From Myxococcales bacterium (GTDB taxonomy: Bacteria > Myxococcota_A > Polyangia > Haliangiales > Haliangiaceae): DNA of 64,000 nucleotides. The translations under genes and the position numbers were made by a program. Below, one piece after another: positions 25,781 to 38,178 of this stretch. The stretch is taken from contig JADJUF010000036.1 in NCBI GenBank assembly GCA_016717005.1, positions 1 through 64,000 on the forward strand. Reading direction: 5' to 3'. The notes below the pieces were generated by a model that did not search any database, was not told the origin of the DNA, and saw only the letters and a list, made by a program, of their open reading frames with translations. How positions within the stretch are numbered: the first letter of the stretch is position 1; every line of letters starts with the position of its first letter.

Positions 25781-25964
25781 TAGGACACCGACCGGTTTGA
25801 ATGCTTTCGCGAGACGCGGACGTGCGAACGGCGACTGATCCGGCGCACGCCCGAAGCGCAGCGAGGAGCGTAGGGACCTACGTGACGAGCGAGCATCGGA
25901 CGTACGCCCGGAGGTGCCCGCCAGGTCGCGTCGCAGCAGGCACTTCGACCCGGTCGGTGTTCTG
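25781..25964. mobile_element. MITE-like palindromic insertion
   Basis: The 184-bp segment has perfect 11-bp terminal inverted repeats ACACCGACCGG (25785-25795) and CCGGTCGGTGT (25950-25960), extendable to about 13/16. Its two halves are imperfect reverse complements around CGTAGGGACCTACG near the centre. It has no coding capacity. It interrupts the repeat-plus-double-hairpin arrangement that is contiguous at 14554-14661, so it is best read as a non-autonomous insertion. No clear target-site duplication was found. Confidence 0.55.
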
Positions 25965-25975
25965 GAGGGGAGGCG

Positions 25976-26016
25976 CGCCGGGCTTGCCCCGACGAGGGGA
26001 GGCCTGGCGACAGGCC
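25976..26016 (-). terminator. Double-hairpin element after selD (copy 3)
   Basis: CGCCGGG with CCCGACG (loop CTTGC) and GGCCTG with CAGGCC (loop GCGA) follow the selD stop by 11 nt on the reverse strand. The loops match copy 2. Confidence 0.55.
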
Positions 26017-26027
26017 GCCCAGGAGAC

Positions 26028-27116
26028 TCAGGCGATCGCGATCGGCTGCGCGGCGTCGGCCGGCTGCGGCGCGTGCAACACGCCGATCGCCGCAGCCGGC
26101 AAGCCGCAGGCGCGCAGCGCCGCGACCGCGGCGTCGGCCCGGTCGGGCGGCACGCACAAGAGCAGGCCGCCGCTGGTCTGGGCGTCACACGCGATCGTCA
26201 ACACGCGGTCGCGGTCGGCGTCGGGGCCGCGCCAGGCGACGCCGGGCTCGAGGAACGTGCGGTTGGTCTTGCTGCCGCCGGGCACGCGCCCGGCGACGAT
26301 GTGGTCGTCCACGCCGGGCAACACCGGCAGCGCGGCGGCGGTCACGGTCGCCGCCAGGCCGCTGCCGCGGACGATGTTGCGCAGGTGCCCGATCAGGCCG
26401 AAGCCGGTGATGTCGGTCGCGGCGGTGACGCCGTGGGCGCGGCCGACCGCCGCGGCGTCGCGGTTGAGCGTCGTCATCGACGCGATCGCCGCCGCGGTCT
26501 CGGCCGCCGACGCGGCGCCCTGCTTGATCGCCTGGCCGAGCACGCCGGTGCCGAGCGCCTTCGTCAGCACCAGCACCTGGCCGGCCTGGGCCGCGGTGTT
26601 GGCCCAGATCGCGTCGAGCGCGACCTCGCCGGTGACCGACAGGCCGAACTTGAGCTCGGGATCGCGCACGGTGTGGCCGCCGACCACGGCCACGCCGGCG
26701 GCGCGGCAGACCGCGGCGGCGCCGCGCTGGATCGCCACGAGCACGTCGAGCGCGAGCTTGTCATCGGGGAAGAACGCCAGGTTGAGCGCGTATTTCGGCT
26801 CGCCGCCCATCGCGTAGACGTCGGACAGCGAGTTGCACGCGGCGATCGCGCCGAACGCCTCGGGGTCGTCGACCAGCGGCGCGATCACGTCGGCGGTCAG
26901 CACCAGCCCGTAGCCCGGGCGCGGCCCCGCCACCACCGCGGCGTCATCCTTGGCGCGGTGATCGACGACGATCCCGGACAGGGCTCCGCCGTCCGCGCCC
27001 GCGGGCGCGTCGTGATCGAGGACCTGCACGAGGTCCGGCAAGCGGAGCTTGGCGGCTCAACCACCGCCGCGCGCGAACTGGGTCAGGCGGATGGCGGCCT
27101 TGGCTTCGGCGGTCAT
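26028..27116 (-). CDS. selD: Selenide, water dikinase with selenocysteine at the active site
   Basis: SelD makes selenophosphate from selenide and ATP in the cytosol, the selenium donor for Sec-tRNA and 2-selenouridine. The frame from ATG 27116 reads IRLTQFARGGG-(TGA)-AAKLRLPDLVQVL, matching the SelD start IRLTQYSHGAGCGCK, with the TGA exactly at the catalytic Cys/Sec position (residue 20) and Lys23 kept. Downstream are KDDAAVV, the metal/ATP site TADVIAPLVDDP, NSLSDVYAMGG, GGHTVRDPE and CDAQTSGGLL. Without read-through the protein would start in the middle of the glycine-rich loop. Length with Sec is 362 residues, normal for the family. A bSECIS-like hairpin follows the TGA. A -10 TACCGT lies 7 nt before the ATG. 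Confidence 0.88.
27020..27036 (-). promoter_or_regulatory. bSECIS-like hairpin in selD mRNA
   Basis: GGACCT-CGTGC-AGGTCC forms a perfect 6-bp stem with a 5-nt loop containing G. It starts 20 nt after the in-frame UGA, so the loop lies about 27-31 nt downstream, within the range reported for bacterial SECIS elements bound by SelB. Confidence 0.6.
27057..27059 (-). other. Predicted selenocysteine codon (TGA) of selD
   Basis: The in-frame TGA is at codon 20, in the motif GGG-U-AAK, aligned with Cys17 of E. coli SelD. Confidence 0.85.
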
Positions 27117-27123
27117 GCGCGTG

Positions 27124-27129
27124 ACGGTA
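27124..27129 (-). promoter_or_regulatory. -10 hexamer of a predicted leaderless promoter (selD)
   Basis: TACCGT on the reverse strand ends 7 nt before ATG 27116, inside the 19-bp gap to the upstream gene. selD can therefore be transcribed on its own. Confidence 0.5.
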
Positions 27130-27135
27130 CGCCGA

Positions 27136-27869
27136 TCAGAACGCGCCGACCACCGCCAGCCCGACCGAGTCGGCGGTGGCCGTCGGGGTCACCAGCACCG
27201 GCCGTCGGTGCCGCCAGCTCTGCTTGGGCAGCGTGTACAACGTCACGCCCGACACCACCGCGCCGAGCGCCAGCGACATGAGCGCGTCGCGCCACGAGTC
27301 CTCGACCACGACCAGGTAGGTCCCGGTCACGAGGTGCAGCGCGGCGCCGCCGCCGAGCTGCAGCCAGAAGGCGTTGCGCTCCTTGCGCCCGGCCACCGCG
27401 CGCGCGCGATCGATCGCGGCGGCGTCGACGCAGGCGTCGCCCGACGCGCGCACCCGCGGGATCCGCACCGGCAGGATCAGGCGCGACGCCATGCCGATCG
27501 CCGCCTTGCCGGCGCCGGTGTAGAGCGCCGCCGCCACCGGGGGACCGAACTCGCGTCCGGGCGAGAACTCGAGCAGCGCCAGTCCGACCTGGCCGACGGT
27601 GAACACGCCGAAGGCGATCGTCCAGCCCAGGTTCCAGTGGGCCGCGCTCGTGGCCTCGTCGTCGAGGATGCGGCGCTCGCGCTCGACGAGGTCGGGCTCA
27701 CAGCCCACGCCCGCTGGCGGCGCCACCTGGGCCGCCGCCGGCGCGGCCGCCTCCGCTGGCGGCGCCACCTGGGCCGCCGCCGGCGCGGCCGCCTCCGCCG
27801 GCGGCGCCACCTGGGCCGCCGCCGGCGCGGCCGCGAGCACGAGCGCGGCCATGGCGGCCGCGACCGATC

Positions 27870-27873
<4 letters not shown>
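27136..27873 (-). CDS. Membrane protein with repeated Ala/Pro linker, unknown function
   Basis: This is a 245-residue protein. The GTG start at 27873 overlaps the kinase stop (GTGA). A signal peptide (MAALVLAAAPAAA) leads into three copies of a 14-residue repeat (AAPAAAQVAPPAEA type). About four transmembrane segments follow, for example LGWTIAFGVFTVGQVGLALL, LQLGGGAALHLVTGTYLVVV and LMSLALGAVVSGVTLYTL. No enzyme motif. The strict overlap with the Ser/Thr kinase gene suggests a partner or substrate in the same membrane (inference). Confidence 0.62.
27717..27834. repeat. 42-bp tandem repeat, about three copies
   Basis: Units begin CGCCACCTGG at 27721, 27763 and 27805. They encode the Ala/Pro linker of the membrane protein and differ by few bases, a likely slippage site. 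Confidence 0.75.
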
Positions 27874-29744
<1,871 letters not shown>

Positions 29745-29750
29745 GCGCCG

Positions 29751-29756
29751 AGTATA
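29751..29756 (-). promoter_or_regulatory. -10 hexamer of a predicted leaderless promoter (kinase)
   Basis: Reverse-strand TATACT ends 6 nt before GTG 29744. Confidence 0.55.
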
Positions 29757-29778
29757 CGAGATCGGCGCGACCGCCGCG

Positions 29779-30216
29779 TCATCGGCGGAGATCGAAGATC
29801 GCGTAGACCGGCTGGCCGCCGCCCCGGATCAGCCGCACCTCGATCCGCCCGTCGTCGAACAGCGCGATGACGGCCAGCGCGTCGCCGCCGCCGTCGACGG
29901 TCGCGACCAGGCTCAGGTACACGCGCAGCGGCGCGCCGTCGAAGGTCAGGCTGGCCAGGCGATCGGCCTCGGCCCCGGGCAGCGGCGTGACCGCGGCCGC
30001 GGCGCACAACCCGGTGACCTCGAGCGTGCCGGTCAGCCCGAACCGATCGACCGTCGCGATCGTCAGCCGCGCCGTGGCGTCGCCGGCGACGCCGACCCGC
30101 ACGACCGGCGTGTCGCCGACCCGGGGCCCGGCCCAGGCGCCGTCGAAGTCGCGGACGTCGGTGCAGGCGGTCAGCGTGATCAGGGCCACGACAGCGAGGC
30201 GCGCGAGGGTCGTCAT
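29779..30216 (-). CDS. Small lipoprotein, unknown function
   Basis: This is a 145-residue protein with signal MTTLARLAVVALITLTACTD (lipobox LTAC). The mature part is rich in short beta-strand-like segments (VRVGVAGDATARLTIATVD, LTGTLEVTGLC), consistent with a small lipocalin- or Ig-like fold, but no family is recognised. One extra Cys (LCAAAAV). It is divergent from the Omp85-like gene with back-to-back leaderless promoters, so the two could be co-regulated. Confidence 0.6.
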   Translation of the reverse strand: MTTLARLAVVALITLTACTDVRDFDGAWAGPRVGDTPVVRVGVAGDATARLTIATVDRFGLTGTLEVTGLCAAAAVTPLPGAEADRLASLTFDGAPLRVYLSLVATVDGGGDALAVIALFDDGRIEVRLIRGGGQPVYAIFDLRR

Positions 30217-30222
30217 GGCGCC

Positions 30223-30228
30223 AGGGTA
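30223..30228 (-). promoter_or_regulatory. -10 hexamer of a predicted leaderless promoter
   Basis: Reverse-strand TACCCT ends 6 nt before ATG 30216. Confidence 0.5.
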
Positions 30229-30296
30229 CCGCGCCGGCGGCGCGCCCGCGCACGGCGATTCCGGGCTGCGCGTTGGCGGCGGCGGCGCGCGCGCGT

Positions 30297-30302
30297 TACC
30301 GT
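30297..30302 (+). promoter_or_regulatory. -10 hexamer of a predicted leaderless promoter
   Basis: TACCGT ends 6 nt before GTG 30309, which supports that start. Confidence 0.5.
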
Positions 30303-30308
30303 ACGCGG

Positions 30309-31832
30309 GTGCGGCGCCGCTCCTCGGTCTTCGCGTGCGCGGCCGCGATCGCCCTGGTCGTCGGCGGCGACCGGGACGCCCGCGCCCAGCCCGCCCCGCC
30401 GCTGGGCGCGCCGTCGCCGGGCGCGCCGCTGCCCGACGACGTGCTCGATCCCGAGGGCTCCTCGGGCGACATCGGCACCACGCTCGGCGCGTCGATCGGG
30501 CCCGTCGTCCAGATCGAGGACATCGTCGTGGTCGGCAACCGGTCGACCGCCCGGCGGGTGATCGAGCGCGCGCTGCCGTTCTCGCGCGGCGACATGCTGC
30601 GCCCGAGCGACCCGCGCCTGGCCCGCGCCCACTGGAAGCTGCTGGCGCTCGGCTACTTCCGCGAGGTCGACGTCGCGCTGCGCAAGGGCAGCGCCCACGG
30701 CCGGGTCATCGTCTCGATCACCGTGGCCGAGCGCGGCACCGTCGCGCTCAACCGGATGTGGTTCGGCTCGAGCGCGGTGGCGCCGTGGTGGCTCGGCGCC
30801 GACGTCAGCGATCGCAACTTCGCCGGCACCGGCCTCGTCGTCGGCGGCGGCGCGGTCTACGCCAGCCCGGGCTCGATCACCGGGGCGCGCGCGCAGTGGG
30901 CCGGCGAGCTGCGGCTGGCGGCGCCGGCGCTGCGCGGCAGCCGCTGGGGCGCCCACGTCGCGATGACCGGGCAGCACGGCAGCGAGCCGTTCCGCGTCAC
31001 CGGCCCGGCCGGCACCGGCGAGCCCGACGACCTGCGCGCGTTCGCGTACCGGCGCCTGGGCGGGCGGGCCGGGCCGAGCCTGGCGCTGTCGGCGCTGACC
31101 TCGCTGTCCGCCGACGTCCGGGTCGAGGCCATCGACGCCGCGGTGCCGATCGCGCCGACGCGGACGCTGCCCGACGGCCGGGTCGCGGCGATCGATCTGG
31201 GCCTGCGCCGCGGCGACAGCCGGGTGGTGTCGTTCGGGTTCGGGCTGGTGCGCGACAACCGCCCCGATCCGGCGCTGCCGCACCGGGGCACCCGGGTCGA
31301 GGTGGTCGGCGAGCTGGGCACGTCGCTGCTCGGCGGCAGCTACGACTTCGCGGTGCTGCTGGGCCGCTACGATCGGTTCTGGCCGCTGACCCGGCGCCAC
31401 GCGATCGGCCTGCGCCTCGCCGGCGGCACGGTCATCGGCGACGCGCCCCGGTTCGATCGCCTCCACATCGGCGACGTCGATCGGATGCTGTCGCCGCGGG
31501 TGCTGGGCATGACGACCGCGCTGACCGCGCCGCTCGATCTGCTGGGCACCGACAACGCCGACGCGGTCTACGGCGAGCTCGGCGGCTCGGTCGTGGCCGA
31601 GTACGCGTACCGGTGGTGGCGCCGGCCCAACCGGATCTACGGCGGCGACGTGTTCGTCGCGGTCGGGCTGTGGGGCCTGGCCACGACCGACGAGCTGCGG
31701 GTGCGCGATCGCGGCTGGTGGTCGGCGTTGCCGGTCGACGCCGTGGTCGACGTCGGCCTGCGCATCGACACCGAGATCGGCGTGTTCGAGTTCTCGATCG
31801 CCAACGGCCTCGGGCGCGTGCCGCGATGGTGA
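30309..31832 (+). CDS. Omp85/BamA-TamA-like outer-membrane protein
   Basis: This is a 507-residue protein with a signal peptide (ACAAAIALVVGGDRDARAQ). One POTRA-like domain (about 60-150: VQIEDIVVVGNRSTARRVIERAL, KLLALGYFREVDVALRKG) precedes a 16-strand-type Omp85 barrel (VSDRNFAGTGLVVGGGAVY, HRGTRVEVVGELG, FDRLHIGDVDRMLSPRVLG). BamA has five POTRAs, so this is a short Omp85 relative that could act in outer-membrane protein assembly or secretion. Its stop overlaps the DUF4390 gene, starting a three-gene unit with a sensor kinase. Confidence 0.72.
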   Translation: MRRRSSVFACAAAIALVVGGDRDARAQPAPPLGAPSPGAPLPDDVLDPEGSSGDIGTTLGASIGPVVQIEDIVVVGNRSTARRVIERALPFSRGDMLRPSDPRLARAHWKLLALGYFREVDVALRKGSAHGRVIVSITVAERGTVALNRMWFGSSAVAPWWLGADVSDRNFAGTGLVVGGGAVYASPGSITGARAQWAGELRLAAPALRGSRWGAHVAMTGQHGSEPFRVTGPAGTGEPDDLRAFAYRRLGGRAGPSLALSALTSLSADVRVEAIDAAVPIAPTRTLPDGRVAAIDLGLRRGDSRVVSFGFGLVRDNRPDPALPHRGTRVEVVGELGTSLLGGSYDFAVLLGRYDRFWPLTRRHAIGLRLAGGTVIGDAPRFDRLHIGDVDRMLSPRVLGMTTALTAPLDLLGTDNADAVYGELGGSVVAEYAYRWWRRPNRIYGGDVFVAVGLWGLATTDELRVRDRGWWSALPVDAVVDVGLRIDTEIGVFEFSIANGLGRVPRW

Positions 31833-32491
31833 CCGCGGCGCGGGCCGGGCGCGGCGCCGCGCTGGTGGCGGCCGCGCTCGCGGCGGCGCTGGCGACGGCG
31901 GCGGTCGCCGACGACGGCCCGGTCGTGCGCACGATGCGGTTCGGCGAGCGCGGCACGACGCTGTCGGTCACGACCGACATCACCAGCCTGTTCGACAAGC
32001 GCGCGTACGATCGGCTCGACGACGGGCTCCTGTCGACGGTGGTCATCCGGCTGTGGGTGTTCCCGAAGGGCAGCAAGCGGCCGATCTCGTTCCAGCTCCT
32101 GCACCGCGAGGTCGTCTACGACCTGTGGGGCGAGATCTACGAGATCGCGCTGAGCGGCCCCGGCGGCCGGCGCCTGTACCGGGTCAAGTACAAGGCCGAG
32201 GCGCTCAAGCTCGTGACCAACCTCGACCAGGTGGCGATCGCCGACGTCGCCAGCATCCCGTTCGAGCGCCAGTACGAGCTGGCGGTCGTGGCCGAGCTCA
32301 ACCCGGTCAGCGCCGAGACCATGGCCGAGGTCCGGCGCTGGCTGTCGGACGGCGCCGGCGGCGGCCTCGATCGCGGCGGCTCGTTCTTCGGCTCGTTCGT
32401 GTCGGTGTTCGTCAACCTCAAGGTGCCCGACGCCGATCGGGTCCTGCGCCTGCAGTCGCAGCCGTTCTTCCGGCGCAGGCCGACGCCGTGA
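31826..32491 (+). CDS. DUF4390-like exported protein
   Basis: This is a 221-residue protein with a signal peptide (GAALVAAALAAALATAAVAD). The mature part (FDKRAYDRLDDGLLSTVVIRLWVF, YRVKYKAEALKLVTNL, FERQYELAVVAELNPVSAETM) matches the DUF4390 pattern, a periplasmic family often encoded beside NtrY-like kinases in proteobacteria. Here it overlaps the upstream Omp85-like gene (7 nt) and the downstream kinase (GTGA), so all three are probably one transcript. Role unknown; it may modulate the kinase sensor domain (inference). Confidence 0.7.
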   Translation: MVTAARAGRGAALVAAALAAALATAAVADDGPVVRTMRFGERGTTLSVTTDITSLFDKRAYDRLDDGLLSTVVIRLWVFPKGSKRPISFQLLHREVVYDLWGEIYEIALSGPGGRRLYRVKYKAEALKLVTNLDQVAIADVASIPFERQYELAVVAELNPVSAETMAEVRRWLSDGAGGGLDRGGSFFGSFVSVFVNLKVPDADRVLRLQSQPFFRRRPTP

Positions 32492-33957
32492 GCGCCAAGC
32501 CGCGGTTCGGGCGCGGGCTGAGCCTGCAGATCAAGCTGGTCGCGCTGTTGCTCGTGGTCGTCTTGATCCCGGCGGCGGCGTCGGCCTACCTGATCACGCG
32601 CGTGTCGCGCCTGGCCGCCAACTTCGCCGCGGTCGAGGCCGCGTCGCGCAACCGCTCGCTCGAGCGGGCGCTGCGCACCTACCGCGAGCTGATCGAGACC
32701 AAGAAGCTGCACCTCAACGAGATCGCGCGGCGGCTGGTCGACGACGACGGCATCGCGGCGCTCGATCCCGGCGCCCTCGAGCGGACGCTCGCGGCCGAGC
32801 CCGACGTCGCGCTCCTGGCGTACATCGATCGCGCCGGCCACGAGGTCACGCGGGCCCAGCGCGCGCCCCCGGCCGGCAGCGAGATCAAGACGATCAAGTT
32901 CCCGCTCGCCGCCGGCGGCTCGCTCGAGGTCGGCGTGCTGGTGCCGGCCGGGCTGCAGCAGGAGCTGCGGCAGCTGGCCGACTCGCTGGCGGCGGCCCGG
33001 ACCGTGGCCAAGAACCGCAGCGCGCTGTCCGACGGGTACGTGCTCGCGTTCCTGGCGATCGTCGGCATCTCGGCGCTGGCCGCGATCGGGGTGGGCCTGT
33101 TCGCGGCCCGGCGCGTGACCGGGCGGATCGCGGCGCTGGTCGAGGTCGCGCGCGCGGTCTCGCGCGGCCAGCCCGAGGCCCGCGTGCGCCTGCACGGCGC
33201 CGACGAGATGTCCGAGCTGGGCACCGCGTTCGACACGATGCTCGACGACCTCAGCCGCCAGCGGACCGAGATCGAGTACCTGCAGCGCATCGGCGCCTGG
33301 CAGGACGTCGCGCGCCGGCTGGCCCACGAGATCAAGAACCCGCTCACGCCGATCCAGCTCGCGGTCCAGCAGTGCGTCGCGGCCTACCAGGGCGACGACC
33401 CGCGGATGAAGCGCCTGCTCGCCGACACCGGCGAGATCGTCGAGGAGGAGATCGCCAGCCTACGCCGGCTGGTCGACACCTTCCGCACGCTCGGCCAGCT
33501 GCCCCGGGTCGAGGCCGCGCCGATGCCGCTGGTCGAGCTGGTCGAGGAGCTCCGCCTCGATCCGACCGTGGCGACCCGGCTCGAGATCGTCGCGCCCGAG
33601 GCGCCGGTCCTGGTGCGCGCCGACAAGCTGCTGCTCAAGCGCGTGCTCGCCAACCTGGTCGAGAACGGCATGCACGCCGGCCAGGAGGCCGGCCGCGCCG
33701 GCGCGGTGACCGTGGCCTGGCGCGCGCTGCGCGACCACGTCGAGGTCACGATCGACGACGAGGGCAAGGGCGTCAGCGCCGAGGCCCGCGCCAAGATCTT
33801 CGAGCCCTACGTGACGACCAAGGCCACCGGCACCGGCCTGGGCCTGGCGATCGCCAAGAAGATCGCGCTCGAGCACGGCGGCACCCTCGACGTGGCCGCT
33901 GACCGCGCCCCGACCGGCGGCGCCCGGTTCGTGCTGACGATCCCGCTGGCGACCTGA
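32488..33957 (+). CDS. NtrY-like sensor histidine kinase
   Basis: This is a 489-residue inner-membrane kinase. TM1 about 14-36 (ALLLVVVLIPAAASAYL), extracytoplasmic sensor about 40-175, TM2 about 180-205 (YVLAFLAIVGISALAAIGVG), HAMP about 206-255. HisKA phospho-His in RRLAHEIKNPLTPIQ (about 275). HATPase with ENGMHAG (N box), DDEGKGV (G1) and GTGLGLAIAKK (G2). NtrY relatives sense membrane or nitrogen signals, but no ntrX or other response regulator gene follows, so the partner lies elsewhere. The GTG start overlaps the DUF4390 stop. Confidence 0.85.
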   Translation: MSAKPRFGRGLSLQIKLVALLLVVVLIPAAASAYLITRVSRLAANFAAVEAASRNRSLERALRTYRELIETKKLHLNEIARRLVDDDGIAALDPGALERTLAAEPDVALLAYIDRAGHEVTRAQRAPPAGSEIKTIKFPLAAGGSLEVGVLVPAGLQQELRQLADSLAAARTVAKNRSALSDGYVLAFLAIVGISALAAIGVGLFAARRVTGRIAALVEVARAVSRGQPEARVRLHGADEMSELGTAFDTMLDDLSRQRTEIEYLQRIGAWQDVARRLAHEIKNPLTPIQLAVQQCVAAYQGDDPRMKRLLADTGEIVEEEIASLRRLVDTFRTLGQLPRVEAAPMPLVELVEELRLDPTVATRLEIVAPEAPVLVRADKLLLKRVLANLVENGMHAGQEAGRAGAVTVAWRALRDHVEVTIDDEGKGVSAEARAKIFEPYVTTKATGTGLGLAIAKKIALEHGGTLDVAADRAPTGGARFVLTIPLAT

Positions 33958-33963
33958 GCCGGC

Positions 33964-34005
33964 GCGCCGCCTCACGCGGCGCGGCGCGCGGCCCGACCAC
34001 GGGCC
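33964..34005 (+). terminator. Two adjacent GC hairpins after the sensor kinase
   Basis: GCGCCGC with GCGGCGC (33964-33982, loop CTCAC) and GGCCCG with CGGGCC (33990-34005, loop ACCA) follow the kinase stop within 50 nt. No T-run. Confidence 0.45.
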
Positions 34006-34020
34006 GCCGGGGCGAACCGC

Positions 34021-34243
34021 TGCGCCCACGCTCAGGTCGAGGTCGATCGCGCGGTCGCGGCCCAGGCCGCGTGCCCCCGCGGCTCAGCCGATCACGCGGT
34101 TGCGCCCACGATCCGGTCGAGCTCGATCGCGCGGTCGCGGCCCAGGCCGCGTGCCCCCGCGGCTCAGCCGATCACGCGGTTGCGCCCACGATCCGGTCGA
34201 GCTCGATCGCGCGGTCGCGGCCCAGGCCGCGTGCCCCCGCGGC

Positions 34244-34260
<17 letters not shown>
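34021..34260. repeat. 80-bp tandem repeat, three copies
   Basis: Units start at 34021, 34101 and 34181, with a partial fourth at 34261. The second and third are identical as far as I can read; the first has a few changes. Each unit contains the last codons and stop of the FHA-GGDEF gene (reverse strand, NRVIG-stop), so the array is a repeated duplication of that gene's 3' end. Confidence 0.85.
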
Positions 34261-35125
<865 letters not shown>

Positions 35126-35215
35126 CGGAAGCGCGCGATTCTCCAGGGGATCAAAGCAACGCCGATCGCCCGTGTCAATGTGCGCAAGCAAACTACCGCG
35201 CGCGGACCGAACGGC

Positions 35216-35221
35216 TAGCAT
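35216..35221 (+). promoter_or_regulatory. -10 hexamer of a predicted leaderless promoter
   Basis: TAGCAT ends 6 nt before GTG 35228; a nearby ATG at 35220 is out of frame. Confidence 0.5.
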
Positions 35222-35227
35222 GCCCCC

Positions 35228-35983
35228 GTGCTCGGCGCCCCCTTCTTCCTCCCCGGCGATCGACGCGGCGTCCTTTGTATCCATGGGTTTACCGGGACGC
35301 CGTACGAGATGCGATACCTGGGCGACAGCCTGGCCGCCCGGGGCATGACGGTCCGCGGCCTGGCCCTGCCCGGCCACGCGACCCGGATCGACGATCTATA
35401 CGGTGCGACCTGGCGGGGATGGAGCGACGCCGTGGTCGCGGCCTACGACGACCTCGCCGGGCGCTGCGACCGGGTCGCGGTGGTCGGGCAGTCGCTCGGC
35501 GGGCTGCTGGCGCTACACCTGGCGACGCGCCGGCGCCCGGCGGCGGTCGCGTCGCTGGCGGCGCCGCTGTGGCTCGAGGGTCTGGGCGGAGTGGTCGCGC
35601 GCGCGCTCACCCGCGGGCCGCTGGCTGGGCGCGTCCGGACCCTCCCCAAGCTCGGCGGCTCCGACGTGCGCGACCCCAAGGTCCGGGCCGAGAACCCGTG
35701 CTACCGCGGCTTCCCGGTGTCGGCGCTGGGCGAGCTGCTCACGTTCATGGAGGTCGTCGACGCCGCGCTGCCCGAGGTGCGGGCGCCGCTGCTGATCCTG
35801 CACGCGACCCACGACCACACCGCGCCGGTGGCGTCGGCCCACCGGATCGCGGCGCGGGTCGGCACGGTGCCGCGGCTGCGGATCCTCCCCGACAGCTTCC
35901 ACCTGATCAGCGTCGACGTCGAGCGCACGATCGTCGCGGCCGAGGTCGGGACCTGGTGCGCGCGCTACCTGCGCGGCTCGTGA
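35228..35983 (+). CDS. Alpha/beta hydrolase (carboxylesterase/monoacylglycerol-lipase type)
   Basis: This is a 251-residue protein of the Est30/monoglyceride-lipase type of the alpha/beta-hydrolase fold. Oxyanion motif CIHGFTGTPYEMRYL, nucleophile elbow VVGQSLGGLLAL (Ser about 92), acid in LILHATHDHTAP (Asp about 198) and catalytic His in PDSFHLISVD (about 225). It likely releases fatty acids and glycerol from short acylglycerols in the cytosol. The next gene is glycerol kinase, 11 nt downstream, which makes a lipid-to-glycerol-3-phosphate route plausible. Confidence 0.82.
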   Translation: MLGAPFFLPGDRRGVLCIHGFTGTPYEMRYLGDSLAARGMTVRGLALPGHATRIDDLYGATWRGWSDAVVAAYDDLAGRCDRVAVVGQSLGGLLALHLATRRRPAAVASLAAPLWLEGLGGVVARALTRGPLAGRVRTLPKLGGSDVRDPKVRAENPCYRGFPVSALGELLTFMEVVDAALPEVRAPLLILHATHDHTAPVASAHRIAARVGTVPRLRILPDSFHLISVDVERTIVAAEVGTWCARYLRGS

Positions 35984-35994
35984 TACACGACGTC

Positions 35995-37470
<1,476 letters not shown>

Positions 37471-37471
37471 C

Positions 37472-38047
37472 ATGACCGACCAGCCCGACCCGCCCGCGCG
37501 ACCCGACCCGCCCGCGCAACCCGACCCGCCCGCGCGACCCGACCCGCCCGAGCGACGCGACCCGCCGGTCAGCGGCCGCCGCCTGTCGCTGACGATGGTC
37601 GGCGTCACGCTGGTCGGCTTCGTCTTGCCGGCGGTCGCGATCACGATGGCGTACCGCTCGTGCCTGGGCACGACCGTGCGCGGCGCGGTGTCGATCAAGG
37701 GCCAGGCGATCGACTGGCGCCAGCGCCTGGGCAGCTGCGCGGCCGAGGCCGACGGCCGGGCGATCACGCTGACCAACGGCGGCGACGTGCTGGTCCGGGC
37801 CGCGGTCGATCCGATCGACGGCCCGCGGCTCGAGCTGGCGCCGCCCGGTCAGCCGCTGGTGGTGCTGGTGCCAGCGACCTGCCCGGCGATGCGGGTCGAG
37901 CTGCGCGCCGCCGGCAAGCGCGACGACGGCAGCGCGATCCTCGACGGCACGATGGTGGCGAACTGCCTGGTGCCGCCGGGCCACCCGCTGGCGGGCGCGG
38001 TGGTCTCGGTCGACGGCTGGTGGAAGCACTGCAAGCTGCCCGAGTGA
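37472..38047 (+). CDS. Single-span membrane protein with Pro-rich cytoplasmic tail, unknown
   Basis: This is a 191-residue protein starting 1 nt after the glpK stop. Residues 1-34 carry 6-residue repeats of the PARPDP type (18-bp DNA repeats). A transmembrane segment follows (LTMVGVTLVGFVLPAVAITMA, about 40-60), then a beta-rich extracytoplasmic domain with four Cys (SCLG, SCAA, TCPAM, NCLV) that may form disulfides. No family is recognised. It probably shares a transcript with glpK, but a link to glycerol metabolism is not evident. Confidence 0.6.
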   Translation: MTDQPDPPARPDPPAQPDPPARPDPPERRDPPVSGRRLSLTMVGVTLVGFVLPAVAITMAYRSCLGTTVRGAVSIKGQAIDWRQRLGSCAAEADGRAITLTNGGDVLVRAAVDPIDGPRLELAPPGQPLVVLVPATCPAMRVELRAAGKRDDGSAILDGTMVANCLVPPGHPLAGAVVSVDGWWKHCKLPE

Positions 38048-38100
38048 CCCGCCGGCGCGGGTGGGCCGAGCGCGACCCAGCGGCTCGCCCACCTGGGTCC

Positions 38101-38121
38101 GCCGCGGCCCGACACCGCGGC
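38101..38121. terminator. GC hairpin in the gap before the 465-residue lipoprotein
   Basis: GCCGCGG with CCGCGGC (7-bp stem, loop CCCGACA); no T-run. Confidence 0.35.
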
Positions 38122-38178
38122 CCGGCCGGCCTGAGATCGAGCGGTTGCGCTGGCGTGAAGGTTGCTGTGGGTGCGGGC

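Noticed and set aside
25463..26027. tRNA-Sec, SRP RNA, RNase P RNA or tmRNA next to selD
   Set aside because: A CATTCAAACC string looked like a Sec anticodon loop, but the flanking arms do not pair and no T-arm or acceptor stem fits.
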